A model generated the notes under the pieces. The model did no database searches and was not told the origin of the DNA. It saw only the letters and a list, made by a program, of their open reading frames with translations. DNA of 22,723 nt from JABDJZ01 sp047619685 (GTDB lineage: Bacteria; Bacteroidota; Rhodothermia; Rhodothermales; UBA10348). Below, piece after piece: positions 15,071 to 22,723 of this stretch. The translations under genes and the position numbers were made by a program. Each line of letters starts with the position of its first letter. Within the stretch, counting starts at the first letter, position 1. The stretch spans positions 1 through 22,723 of the forward strand of contig JBLHLC010000052.1 in assembly GCA_047619685.1 (NCBI GenBank), in the 5' to 3' direction.

Positions 15071-15889
15071 ATGCCAAAGAAGCGATCGGCGCTCGATAAA
15101 GGGGAGCGCGTACAGGCCCAAGAGATGACGGGCGTCAAGACCTCGGTCATCTATGAAGCAATCCGCGCGGAGGGCGACCATGAGTTGTCCCGCTCGTTTG
15201 GCGCGCTCTGGTGGTCAGGCGTCATCGCCGGCGTTGCCATAAGTGTGTCCGTGGTCTGCATGGGCTTTCTCCAGACAGTGCTGCCCGACGCGCCCTGGAC
15301 CCCGGCCGTTGTCAGCTTGGGGTATCCGGTCGGATTTCTGATCGTCATCCTCGGCCGGATGCAGTTATTTACGGAAAACACAGTCACACCCATTCTCTCG
15401 CTGTTCCACCAGCCAACTGGTCGCAACTTCTTTCGGACCGTGCGTCTCTGGGGGATTGTCTTCAGTGCGAATATGGTGGGCTGCCTGCTGGCCGCCGCCC
15501 TACTTGTGTTTGGGCATATCGTCCCCGCGCCCCACATGGAAAGCATTCTGACGATCTCGCAGCACTACGCGAGCGCCACCGCCGCCCAACACTTGACCTG
15601 GGGTATGCCCGCCGGATTTCTGATCGCCTCGATCGTGTGGATCTTGCCGCGGATGGACACGGGTGGAGAAGTTCTGGCGATCCTGATATTGACCTACATG
15701 ATCGGGCTCGGCGGCCTGTCCCACGTGGTAGCAGGTTCCACCGAGCTCTTCGTGTTGGTCTTACACGGCGACCTCGGTGCATTCGCTGCCGTCGGTAAGG
15801 CCATCCTGCCCGCCTTTCTCGGCAACGCCATCGGAGGTACGGGGATGTTTGCCGTCCTCACCTATGCGCAGGTCCGAGACGAGGTCTGA
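15071..15889 (+). CDS. Formate/nitrite transporter (FNT) family channel
   Basis: 272 residues with a charged cytoplasmic N-terminus (1-45) and six membrane segments, the usual aquaporin-like FNT fold. Typical elements are SFGALWWSGVIAG, LGRMQLFTENTVTPILSLFH, RLWGIVFSANMVGCLLAAAL, HLTWGMPAGFLIASIVW and the C-terminal GNAIGGTGMFAVLTYAQV. The TENT/GNxIGG version and the N-terminal extension are closest to the YfdC-like subgroup rather than FocA or NirC. The FNT channels that have been studied carry small monovalent anions such as formate, nitrite or hydrosulphide, but the substrate here is undetermined. It starts 7 bp after the CocE stop, so the two are likely co-transcribed. Intact. Confidence 0.93.
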   Translation: MPKKRSALDKGERVQAQEMTGVKTSVIYEAIRAEGDHELSRSFGALWWSGVIAGVAISVSVVCMGFLQTVLPDAPWTPAVVSLGYPVGFLIVILGRMQLFTENTVTPILSLFHQPTGRNFFRTVRLWGIVFSANMVGCLLAAALLVFGHIVPAPHMESILTISQHYASATAAQHLTWGMPAGFLIASIVWILPRMDTGGEVLAILILTYMIGLGGLSHVVAGSTELFVLVLHGDLGAFAAVGKAILPAFLGNAIGGTGMFAVLTYAQVRDEV

Positions 15890-15994
15890 ACGTCCCCGGA
15901 CCGCTTGGGACAGCAAGATCGTCAGCCAGAAGTTTGACGCGAGAAGCGCACGTTACCCTTCCCATCATCCACCGGCGATAACCGCAGAGGCCTT

Positions 15995-17254
15995 ATGAAA
16001 ATCTCTCACGCATGTTTGATAACGCTCTTAGGCCTGTTCGTCCTCGAATCGAATGCGCAAACCGTCGTCCTGCGGGCAGGGAATCTCGTTGATCCCGCGA
16101 CGGGAACCGTATCCAGGAACCAGACAATCCTGATAGAAGGCGGGGACATTGCAGCGATTGGAAGCAACGTTGATGTCCCGGCTGGCGCGGAGGTCATCGA
16201 CTTGTCCAATTCGTGGGTCTTCCCCGGGCTCATGGATGCGCACACACACCTTCTCCTGACCGCGTACGACTCGAGGCGCGGGCTGGAATGGTTCTATGTC
16301 AACGAAAGCACGGGCCTTCGCACGCTGTTGGGAGCACGGAATGCACGGGCATTGCTCGAGGCTGGGTTCACGACGGTGAAAGACATCGGCAACGCCGCCA
16401 ACTACGGTGATGTCGATTTGCGTCGCGCCATTGAACGCGGGTGGGTCGTCGGGCCAACCATGCTGACCGTCGGGAAGATTATCGCACCGTTCGGAGGACA
16501 GTCCAGCGGGGTCTCACCGGAGCAGGGTCTGCTCTGGCAGTATGAGTACATCGATGCAGATTCACCGGATGAAGTGCGCAGAGCCGTCCGACAGAACATC
16601 TTCTACGGTGCGAACACGATCAAACTGGTCGCCGACAACGGCCGCTACCACTACTCACAGGCAGAGATCGAAGCGGCAGTCGAGGAGGCTCACATAGCCG
16701 GCTACACGGTCGCGGTGCATGCCAGCGGCGGAGAGGCAGCGCGGAACGCCATTCTCGCAGGGGCGGAATCCATCGAACACGGAACGAACCTCTCGGACGA
16801 GCTCCTGCGACTCATGAAAGAAAGGGGGACATTTCTTGTGGGCACGGATTTCCCCGAAGCGCACTTGAGGGCAATGAGTCCCGATCCCACGCAGGACAAG
16901 ACACCCCAGGCAGAGCGGATCATCGACCGACTTCGCCGCGCATACGGAATAGGCGTAAAAATGGCCTTCGGATCCGATGTCGTCATCGAGGTCGAAGGCA
17001 GGGACCGCGGAGAGCTCATGATGGAGTATCTGGACGTCTGGCTCGCCGCGGGCATTCCGCCGGCAGAGATATTGAAAAGCCTGACCAGCCACCCCGCAGA
17101 GCTGATGCAAATCGCAAACCGTCGTGGCAGTATCAAGCCGGGACTTGCCGCCGACATCATAGCGACGCCGGAGAACCCACTTCAGGACATCCATGCGCTC
17201 GAAAGCGTCTCGTTCGTGATGAAGGACGGTGTGGTTGTCAAACACAGTAATTGA
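15995..17254 (+). CDS. Secreted imidazolonepropionase-like amidohydrolase
   Basis: 419 residues with a signal peptide (1-21) and AGAGG-type Shine-Dalgarno (AGAGG about 5 bases before the ATG). It is an amidohydrolase-superfamily TIM barrel with metal ligands His83 and His85 (LMDAHTHLL), bridging Lys210 (NTIKLVAD), His242 (VAVHASGGE), His262 (SIEHGTNLS) and Asp328 (FGSDVV). The small beta-sandwich is formed by the N-terminus (LRAGNLVDPATGTVSRNQ) and C-terminus (GSIKPGLAADIIATPENPL). Exported relatives include Xaa-Pro or aryl dipeptidases and prolidase-like enzymes, so periplasmic dipeptide or amide hydrolysis is likely; the substrate is unknown. It fits the peptide-scavenging theme with CocE and M28. 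Intact. Confidence 0.94.
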   Translation: MKISHACLITLLGLFVLESNAQTVVLRAGNLVDPATGTVSRNQTILIEGGDIAAIGSNVDVPAGAEVIDLSNSWVFPGLMDAHTHLLLTAYDSRRGLEWFYVNESTGLRTLLGARNARALLEAGFTTVKDIGNAANYGDVDLRRAIERGWVVGPTMLTVGKIIAPFGGQSSGVSPEQGLLWQYEYIDADSPDEVRRAVRQNIFYGANTIKLVADNGRYHYSQAEIEAAVEEAHIAGYTVAVHASGGEAARNAILAGAESIEHGTNLSDELLRLMKERGTFLVGTDFPEAHLRAMSPDPTQDKTPQAERIIDRLRRAYGIGVKMAFGSDVVIEVEGRDRGELMMEYLDVWLAAGIPPAEILKSLTSHPAELMQIANRRGSIKPGLAADIIATPENPLQDIHALESVSFVMKDGVVVKHSN

Positions 17255-17272
17255 ACCTTGAGCCGTTCCAGC

Positions 17273-17384
17273 GGGAGGAGCCAGAGGGCGAAACACACAC
17301 CCTGTAAAACCCCATGATTGGCATCTTTTCAAGAACCCGCATCAGCACGCCTACAGCCGCGAGACCGGGGACGAGCGTTCCTCG
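17273..17384 (+). repeat. 112-bp direct repeat, copy B (relic 5' end of a CocE-like gene)
   Basis: Ungapped match to 12857-12968. The ATG at 17314 opens a 26-codon frame (MIGIFSRTRISTPTAARPG, then TSVPRTL) that ends at TGA 17392-17394, just past the match. In copy A the same first codons lead into the 721-residue hydrolase; here the rest of the gene is absent. This is most simply the truncated head of a paralogue, with its leader. It could also be a dispersed repeat that happened to supply the CocE start. Confidence 0.75.
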
Positions 17385-17387
17385 CAC

Positions 17388-17399
17388 GTTATGAGTGGT
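17388..17399 (+). repeat. Inverted repeat, left arm, beside the ORF6N gene
   Basis: GTTATGAGTGGT here and ACGACTCATAAC at 17960-17971 are reverse complements at 11 of 12 positions. They sit exactly at the two ends of the ORF6N-domain reading frame; the left arm contains its stop codon. Confidence 0.5.
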
Positions 17400-17919
17400 C
17401 TATCCTAAAGCCGATCTGTCGCTTCAGCGGGACTGGGCTTGGGCCAAGGAGCCGTCTCACGGCAGATACGAGGGCTCGGATCTCCGAATAGTGAGTCGAC
17501 AGACGCTTCTCGACCGCCTCTAATCGCCGCCCGAGAGTTTCGCTCTCCATGAGCACCTGGCGCAACCGGACGAACGCTCGGACAACGAAGACACTCATCT
17601 GGACCGCCACATCACTCTTGAGTACTGAGGCTACCATGATGGCGCCATGCTCGGTGAAGGCTCGTGGCATCGCCGGAGAGTACTTGAGATTGGATAGGTG
17701 GTCGCAATTTGCGACTACCTCCTCCTTCTCTCTCCGAGTCAGCCTGAAGACGAAATCCTCCGGAAAGCGATCGCTATTCCGCGTCACCTGCTCGTTCAGT
17801 CGCTTCGTGCTCACACCATAGAGTTCAGCCAAGTCCGCGTCGATCAGGACCTTCGCGCCTCGAATGAGAAGTATTCGTGACTCTACCTTTCGGACGCTGT
17901 CTGCGAATCGTTTCGTCAT
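17389..17919 (-). CDS. ORF6N-domain DNA-binding protein
   Basis: 176 residues from ATG 17919 (MTKRFADSVRKVESRILLIRG split as MTKRFADSVRKVE and SRILLIRGAKVLIDADLAEL); a GTG at 17961 is an alternative. The ORF6N domain (about 13-100) shows VLIDADLAELYGVSTKRLNE, RNSDRFPEDFVFRLTRREK, SNLKYSPAMPRAFTEHGAIM and VASVLKSDVAVQMSVFVVRA. A helical tail (RLRQVLMESETLGRRLEAVE, SEIRALVSAVRRLLG) probably forms a coiled coil. ORF6N/KilA-N proteins are DNA-binding and common in phages, prophages and accessory chromosomal genes. No other phage gene is visible here. The short inverted repeats at both ends hint that it arrived as a unit. Intact. Confidence 0.92.
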   Translation of the reverse strand: MTKRFADSVRKVESRILLIRGAKVLIDADLAELYGVSTKRLNEQVTRNSDRFPEDFVFRLTRREKEEVVANCDHLSNLKYSPAMPRAFTEHGAIMVASVLKSDVAVQMSVFVVRAFVRLRQVLMESETLGRRLEAVEKRLSTHYSEIRALVSAVRRLLGPSPVPLKRQIGFRIDHS

Positions 17920-17959
17920 GGTCTCTGCCTCGTTCAAAAGAGATAGAGGTGCATGGCGC

Positions 17960-17971
17960 ACGACTCATAAC
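17960..17971 (-). repeat. Inverted repeat, right arm, beside the ORF6N gene
   Basis: ACGACTCATAAC, the reverse complement of GTTATGAGTGGT (17388-17399) at 11 of 12 positions. It lies immediately upstream of the ORF6N gene's earliest possible start. Confidence 0.5.
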
Positions 17972-18087
17972 AAGCACATGGCCAGGGACCTACCTGACGG
18001 CAGCGGAGGAGCCAGATCGAGGGAGCCTAGCCTGCCAACAGCAACACAATCAAGGCTACCAGAGCCAACTTGCAGGCACCTATCGGC

Positions 18088-19335
18088 CTACTGCTTCAAC
18101 ACGGCGCCCGCCAACTGCGCGACTGCCGCCAGGGTCGTCTGTGCTGCGTTCAGCCCAAGCCGGAAGTCATCGTCGGAGTACGTCGAATACAGATCCGTCG
18201 GCTGGTGCCAGTGCGGATTCCATCCTGCCCCCGTTTGCATTCCCCTTTCGTTCTCCCGCAGGCTGATGGCCGGGACGAGGTCCATGAACGGAGTCGAATC
18301 CGTATTGGTCATGTGTGACCCGACGGCCGCCGGATAGTCCGTGGCGTATTTCTCATTTGCGTCGCGAAAGAGGAATGCCATCTTCATGGCCTCGTCGGCG
18401 AAGACGGCGGTGGACTGGAACTCAATATTGACGTCCGCCTCGGGCCGCTGCTCCGGTGCCAGGGTCCCGTCAGCCCGTGGCATGCCGTGGTCCCACATCA
18501 TCATGTCGTGCTGCACCATCCCTACCCACTTAGGCTCCGGATACAATCCCGACCCCGCAGGCTCCTCGATGCCCTGCAGTGCCGCCCGTTGCTCCACGTA
18601 TGCGCGTGCCCCGTTCAGACCAGTCTCCTCGTTGTTCCAGAGCGCGAACCGAATGGACTGCTGGGTCTCGACATCCGGGCTGTTGAAGATCCGCGCCAGC
18701 TCCAGGACCAGAGCAGTACCCGACCCATTGTCATTTGCCGCCTCGCCCCAACCGATGCCATCCATGTGTGCCCCGATGATGTACATCTCATCAGGCCTGG
18801 TCGTGCCGATCTTGGTGCAGTACACCTCCTGGCGTTCTCCCGGAGAACTGGGTTGGGCGTTCAACTCACGGAGCGCCGCGTCAGGCTGCGCTTCGGCGTC
18901 GGAGTTCACGCCGGTCCGGGCCGTGATCCCCCGGTAGCGTGAACCACCTGGACCGTTCCGGATCTCCCCGCTGGCAATGACGGGATCCCGGGCGGGTCTT
19001 GCGGTGCGAGGCGTCCGCGGCGCTCTGGGAGGTGGTGGATTGTATTCGTATACGACCCGCTCGGTGGTGGTACATCCGAAACTCTGCAATTGCGCCTCGA
19101 TCCAATCTATGGCGGCCCGATTCCGGTCCGTGCCCTGCCGCCGATCGCCAAACCCGGTTAACGATTTGATCGTGGCCTTGTAGGACTCCAGGTTGAGCCT
19201 TCCGACCAACTCAGCGGTCGGGTCAGCTTGCTGAGCGTCCGAGTCCGCAGGATTCTGGGCCGAGGCCGACTGCCTCAGGGTCACGGCGCAGAGCGCCAGG
19301 CTGCAGAGCAGAACGAAGAAACGATTGCCGTCCAT
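18088..19335 (-). CDS. Secreted M28-family zinc peptidase
   Basis: 415 residues with a signal peptide (about 1-26, ending SASA) and GGAGG just before the ATG. The dinuclear-zinc ligands of M28 are all present: His190 and Asp192 (IIGAHMDGIGWGEAANDNGS), Asp202, the catalytic Glu236-Glu237 (LWNNEETGLNGA), Asp277 (GMVQHDMMMWDHG) and His377 (NPHWHQPTDLYSTY). A Pro/Arg-rich insert at 98-118 (NPPPPRAPRTPRTARPARD) interrupts the early part of the domain and is probably a surface loop. M28 enzymes are aminopeptidases or carboxypeptidases; extracellular or periplasmic peptide breakdown is expected. It is followed by about 90 bp of non-coding sequence before the ORF6N cassette. Intact. Confidence 0.94.
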   Translation of the reverse strand: MDGNRFFVLLCSLALCAVTLRQSASAQNPADSDAQQADPTAELVGRLNLESYKATIKSLTGFGDRRQGTDRNRAAIDWIEAQLQSFGCTTTERVVYEYNPPPPRAPRTPRTARPARDPVIASGEIRNGPGGSRYRGITARTGVNSDAEAQPDAALRELNAQPSSPGERQEVYCTKIGTTRPDEMYIIGAHMDGIGWGEAANDNGSGTALVLELARIFNSPDVETQQSIRFALWNNEETGLNGARAYVEQRAALQGIEEPAGSGLYPEPKWVGMVQHDMMMWDHGMPRADGTLAPEQRPEADVNIEFQSTAVFADEAMKMAFLFRDANEKYATDYPAAVGSHMTNTDSTPFMDLVPAISLRENERGMQTGAGWNPHWHQPTDLYSTYSDDDFRLGLNAAQTTLAAVAQLAGAVLKQ

Positions 19336-19466
19336 GGGAGCCTCCGGAAGTTGGATGGATGCTGGTTGACCGGCCCAGGGTCGGTCCGCTCACCAGCGTA
19401 GACTAGCGGAGACCCGCCGAACCTGCAACCCTCCGTTGTCGGAGCCTTGAGCGAGCCCGGGGCCCG

Positions 19467-20297
19467 CTACTCCCCCCAGAACTCGTGCTTTACCCAATCC
19501 ACTTCCATAACCCACTCCCCAGTCATCGGAGCATCAGTGATCTTGGCGTAGTTCAGAATCGCAAACAGCGGCTCTGGGTAGAGTCCGCCAAGGCTGTCGT
19601 TCCGAGCTGCTTCAACGCCGTCCAGCAGGTAGACGATGTCCTCGCCAGACCATTCGACCGCGTATTCGTGGTACTCCTCGAGTGTAGCCTCCAGGCCCAT
19701 CTGGTAGGTCCACCAGTCCCCTTGGCAGTCCGGGAGCCCCTTGATGGTGCGGGCCACGTAGTGGTCCTTGCCGCTGGCCCCATGGTGCTCAAAGATGTCG
19801 ATCTCCCCTGAGCCGGTCATCGGCCAGCAGATGTTTTCGTCCGCCTCCTCAACCGGGGGTTCGTTGTTTCGGGCTCCGAGCAACCACCAGGCTGGAAACA
19901 TGCCGTCCACGCCGCTATCGGAGATCTTGAGCCTGGCCGTCCAGCGACCCTGGACAAATTCCTTCCGATTCTTGGAGGCCAGACGCCCGGCCACGTATTT
20001 GGTGTCCGGGTGCTTTTCGCCTTGCTTGGACATATTGTCGCAATCGATTTCTTCGTCGAGGGCGACCACTTTCAGCTTGAGGGTGCCGTCTGAGACCACG
20101 CGCGTGTCGTACTGACCGTCGCGGACGTAGCACTGGTGCTCGTTGTTGACCCAGAGAATCTGGTCCTGCCAGTTCTCGGCATCGAAAGTCTCGAAATCAT
20201 CGAAGAAGTCGGTCTGCCAGCCGGGTTCTGAAACCGCGCCGGGGCCGCAGGCGGCCAGGAGAAACGAGACGAAGAGGGCTGGAGCAAGGTGCTTCAT
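19467..20297 (-). CDS. Glycoside hydrolase family 16 lipoprotein (beta-glucanase type)
   Basis: 276 residues from ATG 20297, with an AAAGGA Shine-Dalgarno about 9 bases upstream. The lipoprotein signal peptide has lipobox LLAAC (Cys17). The GH16 jelly-roll spans about 28-275; the catalytic signature GEIDIFEH supplies the nucleophile Glu165, assisting Asp167 and acid/base Glu170. Substrate-cleft aromatics are seen in FPAWWLLG and in DWWTYQMGLEATLEEYHEYA. The layout is that of laminarinases and related endo-beta-1,3(4)-glucanases, so degradation of laminarin-like polysaccharide at the cell surface is likely. A longer in-frame start at 20369 is not favoured. The start overlaps the stop of the truncated propeller gene by ATGA, so translation may be coupled. 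Confidence 0.93.
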   Translation of the reverse strand: MKHLAPALFVSFLLAACGPGAVSEPGWQTDFFDDFETFDAENWQDQILWVNNEHQCYVRDGQYDTRVVSDGTLKLKVVALDEEIDCDNMSKQGEKHPDTKYVAGRLASKNRKEFVQGRWTARLKISDSGVDGMFPAWWLLGARNNEPPVEEADENICWPMTGSGEIDIFEHHGASGKDHYVARTIKGLPDCQGDWWTYQMGLEATLEEYHEYAVEWSGEDIVYLLDGVEAARNDSLGGLYPEPLFAILNYAKITDAPMTGEWVMEVDWVKHEFWGE

Positions 20298-20590
20298 GAC
20301 CGATTCCTTTGGTTCAGATGATTGTTTGCCTTCCGAACAAAGTAAGAAAGGGATAGCGTCTCTGACCATTCGCCACCGTGAACGGACCGGCGATGGCTCT
20401 TGGACAGCGATGCATCTCGGTTGGGATCATCAATCCAGATCTCCTCCAGCACCGGGGAGTAGTAAATCTGGCCGACGCGCATTCCTGAGGGGCCGCCCAG
20501 GGATTCCCATGTTGAACTCTCCTGGGCGAGAGCTGCGGGTGCAACAACAAGGGCGATCGCTGCACATATAGACAGGACCCTTCGTTTCAT
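20294..20590 (-). pseudogene. Truncated secreted propeller protein upstream of GH16
   Basis: 98 codons. A good signal peptide (MKRRVLSICAAIALVVAPA, AALAQ) and GAGGG upstream are followed by one blade-like stretch (TWESLGGPSGMRVGQIYYSP, VLEEIWI) of the kind that starts BNR/sortilin-type propellers. After DDPNRDAS the sequence becomes basic and irregular, although RSVHGGEWSETLSLSYF still resembles a BNR blade. It ends at NHLNQRNRS, where TGA overlaps the GH16 ATG. Full propellers need 300 residues or more, so this is likely an eroded gene whose translation start may still serve as a leader for GH16. A genuine short secreted protein cannot be excluded. Confidence 0.55.
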
Positions 20591-20641
20591 GGCGCCACCC
20601 TCATTTTGAACATTCGGCTGCGACCGCGCCGGCACGGACGA

Positions 20642-22723
20642 TCAGAAAGTGAATCCCGCGCCCAGTTGGAAGTAATCCTGCTCGCTCGAATATCCCACCG
20701 ACCCAGACACAACGAAGGCGTCAAACATGGTCATCCATGCCCCAAATCCATAACCCTGGTGCCAGTCCCGGGACGACTCACCATCGGTCCAAACGCGCCC
20801 GTTGTCCATGAACCCAAGCACCCCGTACGAGCCATTTCCGACTATTGAGGTGAAGTGACCCACGCGAGTTCTGAACTCTGCATTCCCGTAGAAACTCGTG
20901 CGACCGGCAAATCGCGTACTGGTCCAGCCACGCAGGTTCCGAATACCACCCAGGCTGCTGGCGTCAAAGAAGGGGAAGTCACCAATCCGGTGCTCCGTTC
21001 CGACACGGAACGCGAGCGTAGTTCGAGACTCGACCGACCGCGTGACATAGAACGAGAATGTGGACATCAGGCGGGTGTAATCCAACGACGCGTCGTTCAG
21101 TCCCAAATGGACTGCGAGGCTGCTCTCCCAATGGAAACCGTGCCGGGGCATGACCTTGCTGTCGCGAAGATCGAAATCGAGCGAGGTTGTGAAGCCGGCG
21201 AATAGCTGATCCTCGAACGTGGACGCAGAAATGCCCGGCTGCGGAATACCCACGAATCCGTTTTCGTCCTGCCGCACGCGCGTCCGCGACATGAACGGCG
21301 AAAACGTGACCGTCGAGCCCAGCGCCATCTGCCTTCGCAGGCCGACCTGAAGCGAGAGACGTGACAGCTGCGCCTCATAGAATTCTTCCGTCTCGTCGGT
21401 ATTCAAGGACTCGTTTCCGAGACCAAAGAAGTTGTAGATGTTGTTGGGCGACCGCAGTCCGGCATCAAGCAACACGTCCCAGTTGCCCAAGAGATGGGTG
21501 AATTCACTTCCATAGAGCACGTTGTACGCGTCCGTACGCATCGCATAGTTGGCAACGAGGGTGTGACTGGCGGCAAACGGGTGCCTGCGAAAGCGGTGCG
21601 TGAAGAACGTGGCGCCGCCCCCCAGGAAAACGCCGTCATCCTCGTTGGCGCCCATGAACACTCTCGGGACGCTCTTGACGATGGCGTAGTCGAGCGGATC
21701 GTACCGGTTCACCCGCGAATCGTCCGATAGCCGCATCCGCGTGGCCCTACCGGGACTCGCCGTGATACCGCCTTCCACGTCCATGACGTACACCCGGCCA
21801 TGACGACCCGGCCCTGATGAGCGGTCCTCGAACGTGTCGTCGCCGGTACCACCAATGACATAGACGTCGAGTCCCCGCCCGACACCGTCGACATAAAACC
21901 GGTCCTGCCCCCCGAAGCCGTAGAGGCGCAGCTCCTTCGAACGTCCACTGTCAAACGTACGCCGGTACAACTCCTTGTCGCGCTTGCCTTTTTTACTCGT
22001 CTTGTAGACAACCACCTGCGTCTGATTGGCAGCCGGACGACTGATGACAAATTCCTCGTGTTTGTTGGAGCCGACAATGTCAACGTATCGATCCAGGATC
22101 CGGGAATAGGTCTCCGCGGCACTCGTCAAGTCATCACGCCGCGAACGCAATGTCTCATCAAGCTCAGAACGGTACCGCTCCTGAATCTCCGGGGGCCATT
22201 GGTCGAAGGCGGATGAGATGACAACATCCGTCAGCTGCACCTTCATCGAGTCGGCAATCTCCTTCCAGTCCTGTGGCGTCATCGCGGCCGTCAGCCGACG
22301 ATCCTGGATCAGACCATTCTCCACCAGGCCTCGAACTATCCCGTACTTGGGCTTGAAACTCTGAAATTTGGGAATGACATAACGCGACTGCATGATCCGT
22401 GGAAACAGTCCGTCCAACTTGTTGAACGCGAAATCTCGGTCTCGCGGAATCGGCCGATAGATCTTGCCTTTACCATCCTCCGGCTCGAAGACTGCCCACC
22501 GAAACTGGTCCATGTGCCTATCCCAGTCGCTGAGAAGGATGTCGAAGAGGCGGCCCCTTGCAAACATGCGCTGATCCACCCGGTGATCATTGTCCTTTGT
22601 GATCTCCTTGAACATGTCGGGCGCACCAATCACTTCATCCGAGAAGCCAAACGTGGGAGAGTCGGACATATCGTCGTCAGGCCGCTCCTCAAACAGGGCA
22701 AGGCGTCCGCCCACATCGTCCAC
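20642..22723 (-). CDS. Omp85/surface-antigen barrel protein with kinase-like segment, 5' end outside window
   Basis: The visible 693 residues are the C-terminal part; the frame is open at the right edge. Residues about 55-105 contain LFDILLSDWDRHMDQFRWAV and IYRPIPRDRDFAFNKLDG, a conserved block in Bacteroidota BamA/TamA-like proteins whose N-terminus may be a phosphoesterase. Its DRH...DRD layout recalls HipA/CotH/FAM20-type kinase folds. A beta-rich middle (240-330, including GLDVYVIGGTGDDTFED) leads to a 16-strand-type barrel (about 370-693) with alternating hydrophobic strands, an IRNLRGW segment like the Omp85 loop-6 motif, and the terminal aromatic GAGFTF needed for BAM insertion. It should lie in the outer membrane. 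Its cargo or substrate is unknown. No defect is visible in the available part. Confidence 0.85.
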   Translation of the reverse strand: MDDVGGRLALFEERPDDDMSDSPTFGFSDEVIGAPDMFKEITKDNDHRVDQRMFARGRLFDILLSDWDRHMDQFRWAVFEPEDGKGKIYRPIPRDRDFAFNKLDGLFPRIMQSRYVIPKFQSFKPKYGIVRGLVENGLIQDRRLTAAMTPQDWKEIADSMKVQLTDVVISSAFDQWPPEIQERYRSELDETLRSRRDDLTSAAETYSRILDRYVDIVGSNKHEEFVISRPAANQTQVVVYKTSKKGKRDKELYRRTFDSGRSKELRLYGFGGQDRFYVDGVGRGLDVYVIGGTGDDTFEDRSSGPGRHGRVYVMDVEGGITASPGRATRMRLSDDSRVNRYDPLDYAIVKSVPRVFMGANEDDGVFLGGGATFFTHRFRRHPFAASHTLVANYAMRTDAYNVLYGSEFTHLLGNWDVLLDAGLRSPNNIYNFFGLGNESLNTDETEEFYEAQLSRLSLQVGLRRQMALGSTVTFSPFMSRTRVRQDENGFVGIPQPGISASTFEDQLFAGFTTSLDFDLRDSKVMPRHGFHWESSLAVHLGLNDASLDYTRLMSTFSFYVTRSVESRTTLAFRVGTEHRIGDFPFFDASSLGGIRNLRGWTSTRFAGRTSFYGNAEFRTRVGHFTSIVGNGSYGVLGFMDNGRVWTDGESSRDWHQGYGFGAWMTMFDAFVVSGSVGYSSEQDYFQLGAGFTF

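Noticed and set aside
16655..17332. Minus-strand frame over the amidohydrolase and repeat B
   Set aside because: Antisense of a well-supported amidohydrolase with all metal ligands; its similarity to a minus-strand frame at 12641-12916 only reflects the 112-bp repeat.
17388..18100. Integron gene-cassette (attC) around the ORF6N gene
   Set aside because: GTTATGA does not fit the GTTRRRY core, no matching core follows the right arm within 150 bp, and no integrase is in the window.
19440..19466. GC-rich near-palindrome after the GH16 stop as terminator
   Set aside because: Short imperfect stem, no T-tract; not distinguishable from GC-rich background.
1..22723. CRISPR array, tRNA, rRNA, transposase, phage structural or defence genes
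   Set aside because: No regular spaced repeats, RNA-gene signatures or matching domains were seen on either strand; the ORF6N gene alone does not make a prophage.

Overview
The window is about 60 percent GC with weak Shine-Dalgarno sites at many genes. It looks like a chromosomal segment of a free-living, probably marine or soil Gram-negative bacterium near the Bacteroidota/Rhodothermota, possibly Gemmatimonadota. The clues are Reg_prop propellers fused to histidine-kinase ATPase domains, lipoprotein hydrolases (CocE-type, GH16), FAS1 proteins, LytS/LytR-type signalling and an Omp85-like barrel protein of the Bacteroidota type. No rRNA, tRNA, CRISPR array, transposase or integrase was found, and taxonomy is an inference from gene content.

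Layout. (1) 1-537 (-): a haloalkane dehalogenase cut by the left edge, with a nested palindrome (558-594) over its likely promoter. (2) 601-2026 (+): debris, an orphan histidine-kinase ATPase domain running in frame into a beta-propeller tail that carries two frameshifts. (3) 2051-3356: a Uma2-family nuclease (-) divergent from an overlapping DUF4160/DUF2442 pair (+) that resembles a toxin-antitoxin module. (4) 3382-8185: two FAS1 (fasciclin) proteins bracketing a LytS-type kinase and its LytTR regulator. The block is flanked by a metallophosphoesterase gene (7176-8185, frameshifted) and by a relic of only the last 31 codons of a paralogue (3382-3477). (5) 8230-11710: a graveyard. It holds a propeller/kinase gene with a large internal deletion and an in-frame stop, a decayed nucleotidyltransferase, a frameshifted DUF4177 gene, a TolB-like tail, and a serine hydrolase reduced to its two ends. 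An intact DinB-family gene lies among them. (6) 11852-17254 (+): intact genes for an MtfA-like metallopeptidase, a CocE-type acyl hydrolase, a formate/nitrite-family channel and a secreted amidohydrolase. (7) 17273-17971: a 112-bp repeat of the CocE gene's 5' end, then an ORF6N-domain gene between short inverted repeats. (8) 18088-22723 (-): a secreted M28 peptidase, a GH16 lipoprotein glucanase, a truncated propeller leader, and the C-terminal 693 residues of an outer-membrane barrel protein with a kinase-like motif.

How the genes fit together. The intact genes mostly describe scavenging of organic matter: peptidases, a beta-glucanase, an acyl hydrolase, an amidohydrolase, a dehalogenase and a small-anion channel. 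The best candidate for a coherent uncharacterised unit is the FAS1-LytS-LytTR-FAS1 block. The most distinctive structural feature is the number of genes that kept one or both termini but lost their middle or most of their length, together with terminal relics of paralogues still present nearby. This suggests repeated duplication followed by deletion, or consensus and assembly error; raw reads would tell these apart.
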